Below are positions 40,846 through 48,856 of a DNA stretch of 64,000 nucleotides, in pieces. Each line of letters starts with the position of its first letter. Positions within the stretch are counted from its first letter, which is position 1. Made by a program: the position numbers and the translations under genes. The notes under the pieces are model-generated. The model was given only the letters and a program-made list of their open reading frames with translations. It ran no database searches and had not been told where the DNA came from. Origin of the DNA: Ruminiclostridium sp. (lineage in GTDB: Bacteria; Bacillota; Clostridia; Oscillospirales; Ruminococcaceae); assembly GCA_017624025.1 (NCBI GenBank), contig JAGANY010000016.1:1-64000 (forward strand), written 5' to 3'.

Positions 40846-40890
40846 TTAATAAATTTTAAATTTATGAAATGCGAGCCGTTCACGAGTATT

Positions 40891-40987
40891 TGGGGCTGCC
40901 ACCCCTTGCCCCGCCAACCCTTTTGCAAAAGGATTGACCGAAAAATTTACTTGCCCGCTTCGCTTGGATTTCAGAGAAAAAACTTTT
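40891..40987 (-). repeat. Family 2 structured 3' element, copy C
   Basis: Directly after the xylB stop on the minus strand: AAAAGTTTTTTCTCTGAAA, AGCGAAGCGGG, TTTTTCGGTCAA, the stem CCTTTTGCAAAAGG, then GGGGTGGCAGCCCC. It shares sequence and order with copy B over about 100 bp. Confidence 0.85.
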
Positions 40988-40989
40988 AA

Positions 40990-42513
40990 TTATAATTCAG
41001 AAAGCTCCTCAAAGGTCTTCTTCATAGCGGGATAAAGCTTAGTATAGAAGCGGTAAACCTTTTCGTACTTTTCGGAATTTTCCTTGATAGGTTCCTGTAC
41101 CTTATCAGCGGAAATAACTGCCTTACAAGCTTCGGGAACACTGCTGTAAATGCCTGCACCTACTGCTGCGAGAAGAGCAACGCCGAGAGCGGGGCCTTCC
41201 TTGTTCTGTGTAGTCTTTACAGGGCATTCGTAAAGGTCGGCAAGCATCTGTCTCCATAAGGGAGAGGTACCGCCGCCGCCGCAAGCCATCATATCGCTTA
41301 CGTTTATATTCATTTCACGGATAACCTCAACACAGTCACGGAGAGAGTAGGAAACGCCTTCCATAACTGCACGGAGCATATCACGCTTCTTGTGCATAGT
41401 TGAAAGACCAACGAAAGCGCCTCTTGCGTTAGGGTCAAGGTGAGGTGTACGCTCGCCGTTAAGATAGGGCATATAAAGAAGCTTGTTCGCACCGATCGGA
41501 ACCTCCATAGCTGCCTTATCCATTAAGTAATAGGGGTCAACGCCCATATTTATCGCTGTTTCAAGCTCGCCCCAGCAAAGATTGTCTCTGAACCATTTAA
41601 GAGAAAGACCAGCACTCTGTGTAACGCCCATAACGTGCCAGCAGCCGGGAACTGCACAGCAGAATGTATGTACTCTGCCCTTTTTATCAATAGAGATATC
41701 GGAAGTATGTGCAAATACTACACCGCTGGAGCCGATAGTTGTAAATGCCTTACCGTCTTCAACTACGCCTGTGCCTACTGCTGCAGCGGCATTGTCGCCT
41801 GCACCGCCGACAACGGGAGTGCCTGCCTTAAGACCTGTCATTTCAGCAACCTTAGCGGTAATTTCACCTGTGATTTCGGGGCTCTCGTAAACCTTAGGAA
41901 GAAGAGCCTTGTCGATGCCGAGCTTTTCGAGAACTTCATCAGACCAGCAGCGTCTCGGAATATCTAAAAGCTGCATACCCGAAGCGTCGCTTACTTCTGT
42001 AGCGTATTCGCCTGTGAGCATAAAGCGGATATAGTCCTTAGGGAGAAGAATATGACGGCATTTTTCATAGTTTTCGGGCTCGTTGTTCTTTACCCACATT
42101 ATTTTAGCGGCAGTAAAGCCTGTGATAGCGGGGTTTGCGGTAATATCGATAAGGCGGTCAGCACCAACCTTTTCGGTAATCTCAACTACTTCCTTGCCTG
42201 TTCTCTGGTCACACCAGATAATACTGTTTCTTATAACCTTGTTGTCGCCGTCGAGCATAACAAGACCGTGCATCTGGCCCGAGAGACCGATGCCCTTTAT
42301 ATCATCGGCAGGTACACCGCTTTCCTTTACAACATCAGAAATGCTTCCGACAACAGCGTTCCACCAATCGTGGGGGTCCTGTTCGGCATAGCCGTTCTGG
42401 GGGGTATAGAGGGGATATTCATAGGTTGCGGAGGAGATGGGGGTTCCGTCTTCGCTGAAAAGTACGGTTTTTGTACCCGATGTTCCGATATCAACGCCTA
42501 AAATATAAGACAT
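40990..42513 (-). CDS. xylB: Xylulokinase
   Basis: The 507-residue FGGY kinase (start at 42513 after GAAAGGAAT) has the N-terminal LGVDIGTSGTKTVL, the XylB-type GLSGQMHGLV, KDYIRFMLTGE and ACGGGGTSPLWRQMLAD. It phosphorylates D-xylulose to feed the pentose phosphate pathway, consistent with a plant-fibre diet. No xylA is next to it. A dyad in the 5' UTR suggests repressor control. Confidence 0.95.
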   Translation of the reverse strand: MSYILGVDIGTSGTKTVLFSEDGTPISSATYEYPLYTPQNGYAEQDPHDWWNAVVGSISDVVKESGVPADDIKGIGLSGQMHGLVMLDGDNKVIRNSIIWCDQRTGKEVVEITEKVGADRLIDITANPAITGFTAAKIMWVKNNEPENYEKCRHILLPKDYIRFMLTGEYATEVSDASGMQLLDIPRRCWSDEVLEKLGIDKALLPKVYESPEITGEITAKVAEMTGLKAGTPVVGGAGDNAAAAVGTGVVEDGKAFTTIGSSGVVFAHTSDISIDKKGRVHTFCCAVPGCWHVMGVTQSAGLSLKWFRDNLCWGELETAINMGVDPYYLMDKAAMEVPIGANKLLYMPYLNGERTPHLDPNARGAFVGLSTMHKKRDMLRAVMEGVSYSLRDCVEVIREMNINVSDMMACGGGGTSPLWRQMLADLYECPVKTTQNKEGPALGVALLAAVGAGIYSSVPEACKAVISADKVQEPIKENSEKYEKVYRFYTKLYPAMKKTFEELSEL

Positions 42514-42545
42514 AGCAGTAAATTCCTTTCGTTTTTTCATTTATC

Positions 42546-42569
42546 AATCGTTTTGTTCTGAAAACGATT
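42546..42569 (-). promoter_or_regulatory. Perfect inverted repeat in the xylB 5' UTR (operator candidate)
   Basis: AATCGTTTT-GTTCTG-AAAACGATT, a 9-bp perfect dyad a few bases after the expected transcription start. It suits a LacI/ROK-type repressor and could also fold as an RNA hairpin. Confidence 0.55.
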
Positions 42570-42579
42570 TCTTAAAGTA

Positions 42580-42608
42580 ATTATACTATGTGAATGACTA
42601 TTTGTCAA
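42580..42608 (-). promoter_or_regulatory. Promoter of xylB
   Basis: TTGACA (42603-42608), 17-bp spacer, TATAAT (42580-42585): consensus at both hexamers. Confidence 0.85.
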
Positions 42609-42650
42609 GGGAAATTTATGCAGAATGCACAGGTTATTTTCCTGTAATTG

Positions 42651-42679
42651 TTGACAGAATATGTAAATATAAGTATAAT
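42651..42679 (+). promoter_or_regulatory. Promoter of the LRR protein gene
   Basis: TTGACA (42651-42656), 17-bp spacer, TATAAT (42674-42679). It is divergent from the xylB promoter. Confidence 0.85.
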
Positions 42680-42710
42680 TATATTATAAAGAGGAAAGGA
42701 AATTAATAAA

Positions 42711-43667
42711 ATGAAAAAAATAATTGCTTTATTTATTACAGCCCTTACCGCTCTCATTCTTACAGCTTCGGTATCTGCTGAGGCATATTTTGAAGAATTG
42801 AACTGGACATACGCTGTAAAAATTGACGGCACAGCGGTTCTTACAGGATACAGCGGTTTTTTACAGGGCGACGTTGAGCTTCCCTCGGAAATTGATGGAT
42901 ATAAGGTTACGGAAATTGATGAATACTGCTTTAAGGATGACCTTGCTTCGTTCAGCGTTACTATTCCCGGCACAATAAAAACTATCCCCGACAGTGCCTT
43001 TGCAGGCTGTTACGGGCTTTATGAGGTCGTTTTTTCCGATGGTGTTGAGGTTATAGAAAGCTATGCTTTCCGTGACTGCTACGGATTAGAGAAAATAAGC
43101 TTTTCGGACAGTATAAGGATTATAGAAGATTACGCCTTTACGGAATGTTCTTCTTTAGAGGAAATAAAGCTTCCCGATAATCTGAGAGATATGGGAGAGG
43201 GCGTTTTTTCTTACTGTACAAGCCTTAAAAGTGCCGACCTCGGAAACGGTATTGAGGAAATAAAAATGTACGCCTTCTATAATTGCTCCGAACTAGAAGA
43301 GGTCGTTATAAGAAAGAGCGTAAGAAGAATACGCTATAATTCCTTTGACGATTGCGACTCTCTTGCCCGTGTTTATTACGGCGGTACACGTTCCGAATGG
43401 AGAGATATCGTTCCGGGCAGTGCGGAGGAGCTTGATGACGCTTACATAATTTTTAACGTAACCGACGAAACTCTTGAAGAGCTTTATCATAAAAAGCCCG
43501 ATAAGAGCACAGAATATCTTATGATAGCCGTGTATGCGGTTGTGGTTGTTGCACTTGTAGCTGTGGTGCTTATAATTCTTTTCAGAAGAAAAACTATATG
43601 TCCCGATTGCGGAGCAGTCCCCTCCAAGGGCGAAAAATTCTGTGTAAAATGCGGACGAGAACTTTAA
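42711..43667 (+). CDS. BspA-type LRR surface protein with a TM helix and cytoplasmic zinc ribbon
   Basis: The 318-residue protein has a signal peptide (1-23), five to six BspA/LRR_5 repeats (for example LPSEIDGYKVTEIDEYCF, ESYAFRDCYGLEKISF, EDYAFTECSSLEEIKL), a TM helix (about 268-292) and a 22-residue cytoplasmic tail CPDC...CVKC forming a zinc ribbon. The extracellular repeats suggest binding; an intracellular zinc ribbon on such a protein is unusual. A consensus promoter and a GAGGAAAGGA RBS lie upstream. Confidence 0.85.
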   Translation: MKKIIALFITALTALILTASVSAEAYFEELNWTYAVKIDGTAVLTGYSGFLQGDVELPSEIDGYKVTEIDEYCFKDDLASFSVTIPGTIKTIPDSAFAGCYGLYEVVFSDGVEVIESYAFRDCYGLEKISFSDSIRIIEDYAFTECSSLEEIKLPDNLRDMGEGVFSYCTSLKSADLGNGIEEIKMYAFYNCSELEEVVIRKSVRRIRYNSFDDCDSLARVYYGGTRSEWRDIVPGSAEELDDAYIIFNVTDETLEELYHKKPDKSTEYLMIAVYAVVVVALVAVVLIILFRRKTICPDCGAVPSKGEKFCVKCGREL

Positions 43668-43684
43668 TTTGCGAGGAAAAGAAA

Positions 43685-44782
43685 ATGTATGATTATCTAA
43701 TAGTAGGAGCGGGCTTTTTCGGTGCGGTATTTGCTTACGAAGCAAAGAAGAAGGGGAAAAGCTGTCTTATAATCGACCGCCGTTCACATATAGGCGGAAA
43801 CTGTTATACCGAAGAAGTAAACGGTATAAACGTCCATAAATACGGAGCACATATCTTCCATACCTCCGACAAGGAAGTGTGGGACTATGTTAATGGATTT
43901 GCGGAGTTCAACAACTATATAAATTCTCCTGTTGCGGTTTATGGTGATGAGCTTTATAATCTTCCGTTCAATATGAATACCTTCAGCAAGATGTGGGGCA
44001 TTAAAACTCCCGGCGAGGCAAGAGAAATTATTGCGAAACAGATAGCCGACCTCGATATAGACGAACCGAAGAATTTAGAGGAACAGGCTCTTAAGCTTGT
44101 GGGAAGAGACGTTTACGAAAAGCTTGTAAAGGGCTATACCGAAAAACAGTGGGGACGTCCCTGTAACGAGCTTCCGTCCTTTATCATAAAGCGTCTTCCT
44201 CTACGCTTTACTTATAACAACAACTATTTCAACGACCGTTATCAGGGTATTCCCGAGGGCGGATATACGAAGATTTTTGAAAAGCTGTTGGAGGGTATCG
44301 AAGTCCGTACGGAGACCGACTACAAGGATTTTATTGCTGAAAATCCCGATATCGCAAAGAAAACGGTATATACAGGTTCGGTTGATGAATTTTTCGATTA
44401 CTCCTTAGGCGAGTTACAGTACCGTTCTGTTCGCTTTGATACAAAATGCCTTGAAACCGATGATTTCCAGGGGAATGCGGTAGTAAACTATACCTCTGCC
44501 GATGTGCCCTATACACGCATAATCGAGCACAAGCATTTCGAGTACGGCACACAGAAGGGAACAGTCATAAGCTACGAATATTCGGCGGAATGGGAGAAGG
44601 GTATTGAGCCTTATTACCCCATAAACGATGAACGAAACGGAGAGCTTTATAAAAAATACGAAGCCCTTGCAAATGAGCGTACCGATATAATCTTCGGGGG
44701 CAGACTCGGTCAGTACCGCTACTATGATATGGATAAGGTAATAAGAGCGGCTCTCGATACCGCAAGGAAAGAGTTTGAATGA
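43685..44782 (+). CDS. glf: UDP-galactopyranose mutase
   Basis: The 365-residue flavoenzyme (start at 43685 after GAGGAAAAG) has the FAD-binding YLIVGAGFFGAVFAYEA, HIGGNCYTEEVNG, KYGAHIFHTSD and the C-terminal GRLGQYRYYDMDKVI. It converts UDP-galactopyranose to UDP-galactofuranose for cell-surface glycans. It follows the LRR gene by 17 bp. No glycan cluster surrounds it. Confidence 0.96.
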   Translation: MYDYLIVGAGFFGAVFAYEAKKKGKSCLIIDRRSHIGGNCYTEEVNGINVHKYGAHIFHTSDKEVWDYVNGFAEFNNYINSPVAVYGDELYNLPFNMNTFSKMWGIKTPGEAREIIAKQIADLDIDEPKNLEEQALKLVGRDVYEKLVKGYTEKQWGRPCNELPSFIIKRLPLRFTYNNNYFNDRYQGIPEGGYTKIFEKLLEGIEVRTETDYKDFIAENPDIAKKTVYTGSVDEFFDYSLGELQYRSVRFDTKCLETDDFQGNAVVNYTSADVPYTRIIEHKHFEYGTQKGTVISYEYSAEWEKGIEPYYPINDERNGELYKKYEALANERTDIIFGGRLGQYRYYDMDKVIRAALDTARKEFE

Positions 44783-44808
44783 TTTTATTGAAAATGCACA
44801 AAAACACC

Positions 44809-44836
44809 TTGACTTTAATCCGAAAATGAGTATAAT
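44809..44836 (+). promoter_or_regulatory. Promoter of the phosphofructokinase gene
   Basis: TTGACT (44809-44814), 16-bp spacer, TATAAT (44831-44836). Confidence 0.75.
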
Positions 44837-44935
44837 AATACTTAACAGATTGAAGAACGGCGAAAAAACGGAGAGTTTTTCTTTGGTTTCGCTTTTTGAA
44901 ATTACTTTCTGATTAAAAATGCGGAGGATAAAGCT

Positions 44936-46021
44936 ATGGGAAAATTAAGAATAGGCATACTTACAAGCGGCGGCGACTGTCCCGGACTTAATGCGACAAT
45001 ACGTGGTGCGGCTAAAGCCTGTTACCAGCTTTTCGGTGACAATAAAGTTGATATTATCGGAATTGAGGACGGTTTTTACGGACTTATCCATAATAACTGT
45101 CATAAGATGAAGCCCTCCGATTTTTCGGGCATACTTACACAGGGCGGAACTATCCTCGGCACAAAGCGTACACCCTATAAGATGATGCAGGTTATCGAGG
45201 AAGATGAAATAGATAAGGTTGCGGAAATGAAAAAGACCTATAAGGAACAGAAGCTTGACTGTATCCTTACCTTAGGCGGAAACGGAACCCATAAGACAGC
45301 AAATCTTCTTTCCGAAGAGGGTCTTAATATAATCGGTCTTCCTAAGACTATTGATAACGATATCTGGGGTACGGACGTAACCTTCGGCTTCCATACTGCC
45401 GTTGATATTGCAACAGACGTAATCGACCGTATCCATACTACTGCAAATTCCCACAGCCGTATTATGGTAATTGAAATTATGGGTAATAAGGCGGGCTGGC
45501 TTACTCTTTATTCGGGTATTGCAGGCGGTGCCGATATTGTACTTATTCCCGAAATTCCTTATGATATTAATAAGGTTATAAAGGCTGTTGAAGACCGTGC
45601 CGAAGCAGGTAAGGATTTCTCTATCGTTGCTGTTGCAGAGGGTGCTATGAGTAAGGCTGAGGCTGAGCTTAAGAAGAAGGAACGTATGCGTTTACGTGCA
45701 GAAGAAGGCTATACCACAGTTACAAACCGTGTTGCAAAGGAAATCCAGGCTGCAACAGGCTTCGAGACACGTACCGTTGTTCCCGGACACATGCTTAGAG
45801 GCGGAAGTCCTTCCGCTTATGACCGTGTTCTCGCAACAAAATTCGGTGCAAGAGCTGCACAGCTTATAAAGGAAGAAAAATTCGGCTATACTGTAGCTAA
45901 AATCGGAAGCAGCATTACCGAAAACCTTCTTTCTGACGTTACAATGAAAACGAAGTTTGTACCTGTTGATGATGACCTTGTTATTACAGGAAAGAGCATC
46001 GGCGTAAGCTTCGGCGAATAA
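44936..46021 (+). CDS. 6-phosphofructokinase, mixed-donor-type active site
   Basis: The 361-residue protein has the PFK fold: TSGGDCPGLNATIRG, GGNGTHKTA (114-122), PKTIDNDIWGTD (136-147), MGNKAGWL and LRGGSPSAYDR. The pairing of Gly in GGNG (ATP-like) with Lys in PKTIDND (PPi-like) places it in the mixed group, so the phosphoryl donor cannot be assigned. The usual Asp of GGDG is Asn. It makes fructose-1,6-bisphosphate in glycolysis. It has its own promoter. Confidence 0.92.
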   Translation: MGKLRIGILTSGGDCPGLNATIRGAAKACYQLFGDNKVDIIGIEDGFYGLIHNNCHKMKPSDFSGILTQGGTILGTKRTPYKMMQVIEEDEIDKVAEMKKTYKEQKLDCILTLGGNGTHKTANLLSEEGLNIIGLPKTIDNDIWGTDVTFGFHTAVDIATDVIDRIHTTANSHSRIMVIEIMGNKAGWLTLYSGIAGGADIVLIPEIPYDINKVIKAVEDRAEAGKDFSIVAVAEGAMSKAEAELKKKERMRLRAEEGYTTVTNRVAKEIQAATGFETRTVVPGHMLRGGSPSAYDRVLATKFGARAAQLIKEEKFGYTVAKIGSSITENLLSDVTMKTKFVPVDDDLVITGKSIGVSFGE

Positions 46022-46030
46022 AAAAGTATT

Positions 46031-46060
46031 AAGGGCGGTACGCTGTTGCCGTCCTTGTCT
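46031..46060 (+). terminator. Weak terminator hairpin after the PFK gene
   Basis: AAGGGCGG pairs with CCGTCCTT (one G-T), followed by GTCTT. It sits just before the GH2 RBS, so some read-through is likely. Confidence 0.5.
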
Positions 46061-46076
46061 TATGCAAGGAGATAAT

Positions 46077-48764
46077 ATGAAAAAGATTGATTTAAGCGGA
46101 AGCTGGAGCTTATATATGGATAAGGAAAAGAAGAACGAGCTTCCTCTTTCCTATACCGATACAATAACCCTCCCCGATACGCTGTCCCACGCACAGAAAG
46201 GCGAAATGAACGACGCACGCTGTTCGGGGTATCTTACGGATAAATATTTTTTCGAGGGATATGCCTGGTTTAAGCGTGAAATTGAAATTACAAAGGATAT
46301 GTGCGGTAAGGAGCTTACGCTTTTACTCGAAAGAACACGTAAAACTACTATTTATATAGACGATGAGAAGGTTGGATATGACGATAGTCTTTGTACTTCA
46401 CACCGTTTTATCCTGCCCGCTCTTACAGCAGGCATACATACTCTCGTTATACTTGTTGATAACACCGATTATCCCACAAGAGGCGGTCATCTTACCTCTC
46501 CCGATACACAGACAAACTGGAATGGTATTACGGGCGAAATATCTCTTCTCGTCCGTCCTGCCGAGCAGATAAACGACGTTATGATATTTACGGATGTGGA
46601 TAAAAACGGCATTTCCGTAAGCTTTAGTGCAACAGCCGACGGAACGGTATCTGCTGTTATTGACGGCTACGGCGGAATAGAAGCAGAGGTTAAAAAGGGC
46701 ATTAATAAATTCGCGTACTATCCCGAGAAAAAGCTTCCCTTATGGGACGAATACGAGACGAATATCCTTGCCCTTAAGCTTTCATTTTTCGGCGAGGAAC
46801 AGGAATTCTGTTTCGGTATGAGAAAATTCGAGGCAGACGGAATGAAGATACGTGTAAACGGCGTTGAAACATTCTTAAGAGGCAAGCACGATGGTCTTGT
46901 GTTCCCCCTTACAGGCTTCGCTCCTACCGATGTTGCTGAATGGAAAAGAGTTTTTGATATTGCGAAAAGCTATGGTATAAACCATTATCGTTTCCATACC
47001 TGCTGTCCTCCCGAAGCGGCATTTACCGCCGCCGACGAAGCAGGCATATATATGCAGCCGGAGCTTCCTTTCTGGGGTACGGTACCCGACGAAATTACAG
47101 AAGAACAGCAGTTCCTTATTGATGAGGGCTACAGAATGCTTAAGGAGTTCGGAAATCATCCGTCATTTGTAATGATGACCCTCGGAAACGAGCTTTGGGG
47201 CAATAAGGATGTAATGAACAAAATACTTAAGGGCTACCGTGAATTCGATAACCGTCATCTTTACTCTGACGGCTCGAATAATTTCCAGTTCTGGCCCGAT
47301 GTTCTCGCTGAAAGCGACTTTTTCAGCGGTGTACGTCTTTCCCGTGAAAGACTTATACGAGGCTCCTACGCAATGTGCGACGCACCACAGGGCGTTATCC
47401 AGACCGAAGCTCCTAAAGCCGGCTATGACTATGATTATCTTATAAAGCCCGAAGCAGTTGAGACGAAATCGGGCGAGGGCGGAAAAATCCTTATCCAGTA
47501 CGGCACAGGAGTAAAGGAGGTCGAAGCCGAAGGCGGTATGGGACTTGAACCGAAGGTTCCCGTAATTACCCACGAGGTTGGCCAGTATTATACCTATCCC
47601 GATTACCGTGAAATTTCCCATTATACAGGCTCTATAAAGGCGGAGAATATTGCTCTTTACCGTGAAAAGGCGGAAGAAAGAGGGCTTCTCGGCTACGCTA
47701 TGCAGTATCATCTTGCTTCGGGAGCGTTGGCTGTAGATTGCTATAAGAGAGAGATAGAGTCGGCTATGCTCACAAGAAATATGTCCGGCTTCCAGCTTCT
47801 CGATATCCAGGATTTCCCAGGTCAGGGCACAGCCTTAGTGGGGGTGCTTAATTCCCTTATGGAACCGAAGGATATTGTTACGGATAAGAAGTGGCGTAAT
47901 TTCTGTAACGATACGGTTATTGCCGTAAAATCCGAGAAGCTTGTTATTCCTGCTGAAAAGGAAAACGAACTTTTCGTTACAGTTACAACAACCAACCCTG
48001 CTTTTAAAAAGAGCGTAATTGTTGACTGTACAATAACCGACTCAAAGGGTAATACAAGCAGGCAGGAAATAACTCTTTGCGGTGCGGAAAATACCACAGA
48101 CAGAGCGATCTTATGCAATGAGAAATGCGGTATAAAGCTTAATACTATGGGAATTATTTCTCCCGAACGCTATGAGGTGAAGCTTAGTATAAGCGGTACG
48201 GATATTGAAAACAGCTATGTTTTTTATTCCTTCCCCGAATGTGATACAGAGATTACTGATGAGGGTATAACCGACAGCGGAAGGACTATCCGTTTCGTCT
48301 ATAGCCTCGAAGAAGCAGAGGCTATGCTTAAGAAAGGCGAAAAGGCTGTGTTTATCCCCTCGTCCGAGGAAAAGCTTGAAGGTACATACTGTACGGATTT
48401 CTGGTGTTATCCGATGTTCTCGTCTATTTCGGAATCTATGGGAAGACCGCTTCCTATAGGCACATTAGGCTGTCTTATCGACAATAAGCACCCGATTTTA
48501 AAATATTTCCATTCCGATTTCTACACAACTCCCCAGTGGTACGAGCCGATTACGCACAGCCACTGTGAAATTCTCACAGGAACGGATATTGACCCTGTTG
48601 TACAGATGATTGACAACCCGCACAGAGCGGAGAAGCTGGGTATTTTCTATGAACAGGAAACCCAGTCGGGAAAGGTCTTTGTTTCTACTGTAAGATTCCC
48701 CGAAATAAAGGATATAAACGAGGCAAAGTGGCTTGCCAAGGGTATAGCCGAGTGGCTTAATTAA
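46077..48764 (+). CDS. Glycoside hydrolase family 2 protein
   Basis: The 895-residue protein (start at 46077 after AAGGAG) has the N-terminal jelly-roll sugar-binding domain (SWSLYMDKEKK..., YAWFKREIEI), an Ig-like domain, and a TIM barrel with GINHYRFHTCCPPEAAF and the acid/base LGNELWG. A second acidic candidate lies in HEVGQYYTYPDY. No signal peptide is present, so it should act in the cytoplasm on a small glycoside. The substrate (galactoside, glucuronide or other) cannot be told. The C-terminal 200 residues are an extra domain. Confidence 0.85.
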   Translation: MKKIDLSGSWSLYMDKEKKNELPLSYTDTITLPDTLSHAQKGEMNDARCSGYLTDKYFFEGYAWFKREIEITKDMCGKELTLLLERTRKTTIYIDDEKVGYDDSLCTSHRFILPALTAGIHTLVILVDNTDYPTRGGHLTSPDTQTNWNGITGEISLLVRPAEQINDVMIFTDVDKNGISVSFSATADGTVSAVIDGYGGIEAEVKKGINKFAYYPEKKLPLWDEYETNILALKLSFFGEEQEFCFGMRKFEADGMKIRVNGVETFLRGKHDGLVFPLTGFAPTDVAEWKRVFDIAKSYGINHYRFHTCCPPEAAFTAADEAGIYMQPELPFWGTVPDEITEEQQFLIDEGYRMLKEFGNHPSFVMMTLGNELWGNKDVMNKILKGYREFDNRHLYSDGSNNFQFWPDVLAESDFFSGVRLSRERLIRGSYAMCDAPQGVIQTEAPKAGYDYDYLIKPEAVETKSGEGGKILIQYGTGVKEVEAEGGMGLEPKVPVITHEVGQYYTYPDYREISHYTGSIKAENIALYREKAEERGLLGYAMQYHLASGALAVDCYKREIESAMLTRNMSGFQLLDIQDFPGQGTALVGVLNSLMEPKDIVTDKKWRNFCNDTVIAVKSEKLVIPAEKENELFVTVTTTNPAFKKSVIVDCTITDSKGNTSRQEITLCGAENTTDRAILCNEKCGIKLNTMGIISPERYEVKLSISGTDIENSYVFYSFPECDTEITDEGITDSGRTIRFVYSLEEAEAMLKKGEKAVFIPSSEEKLEGTYCTDFWCYPMFSSISESMGRPLPIGTLGCLIDNKHPILKYFHSDFYTTPQWYEPITHSHCEILTGTDIDPVVQMIDNPHRAEKLGIFYEQETQSGKVFVSTVRFPEIKDINEAKWLAKGIAEWLN

Positions 48765-48780
48765 CAGCTAATAATTGAAT

Positions 48781-48816
48781 AAAAAATTACCGCACAGTGG
48801 TTTTCCATTGTGCGGT
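48781..48816. terminator. Bidirectional terminator between GH2 and the ABC permease
   Basis: ACCGCACAGTGG pairs with CCATTGTGCGGT. The minus-strand side has a TTTTTT tract; the plus-strand side is only T-rich. Confidence 0.75.
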
Positions 48817-48856
48817 TAAATTATTTAAAATGAACTGAAGGTAAAGTTTATGTGAA

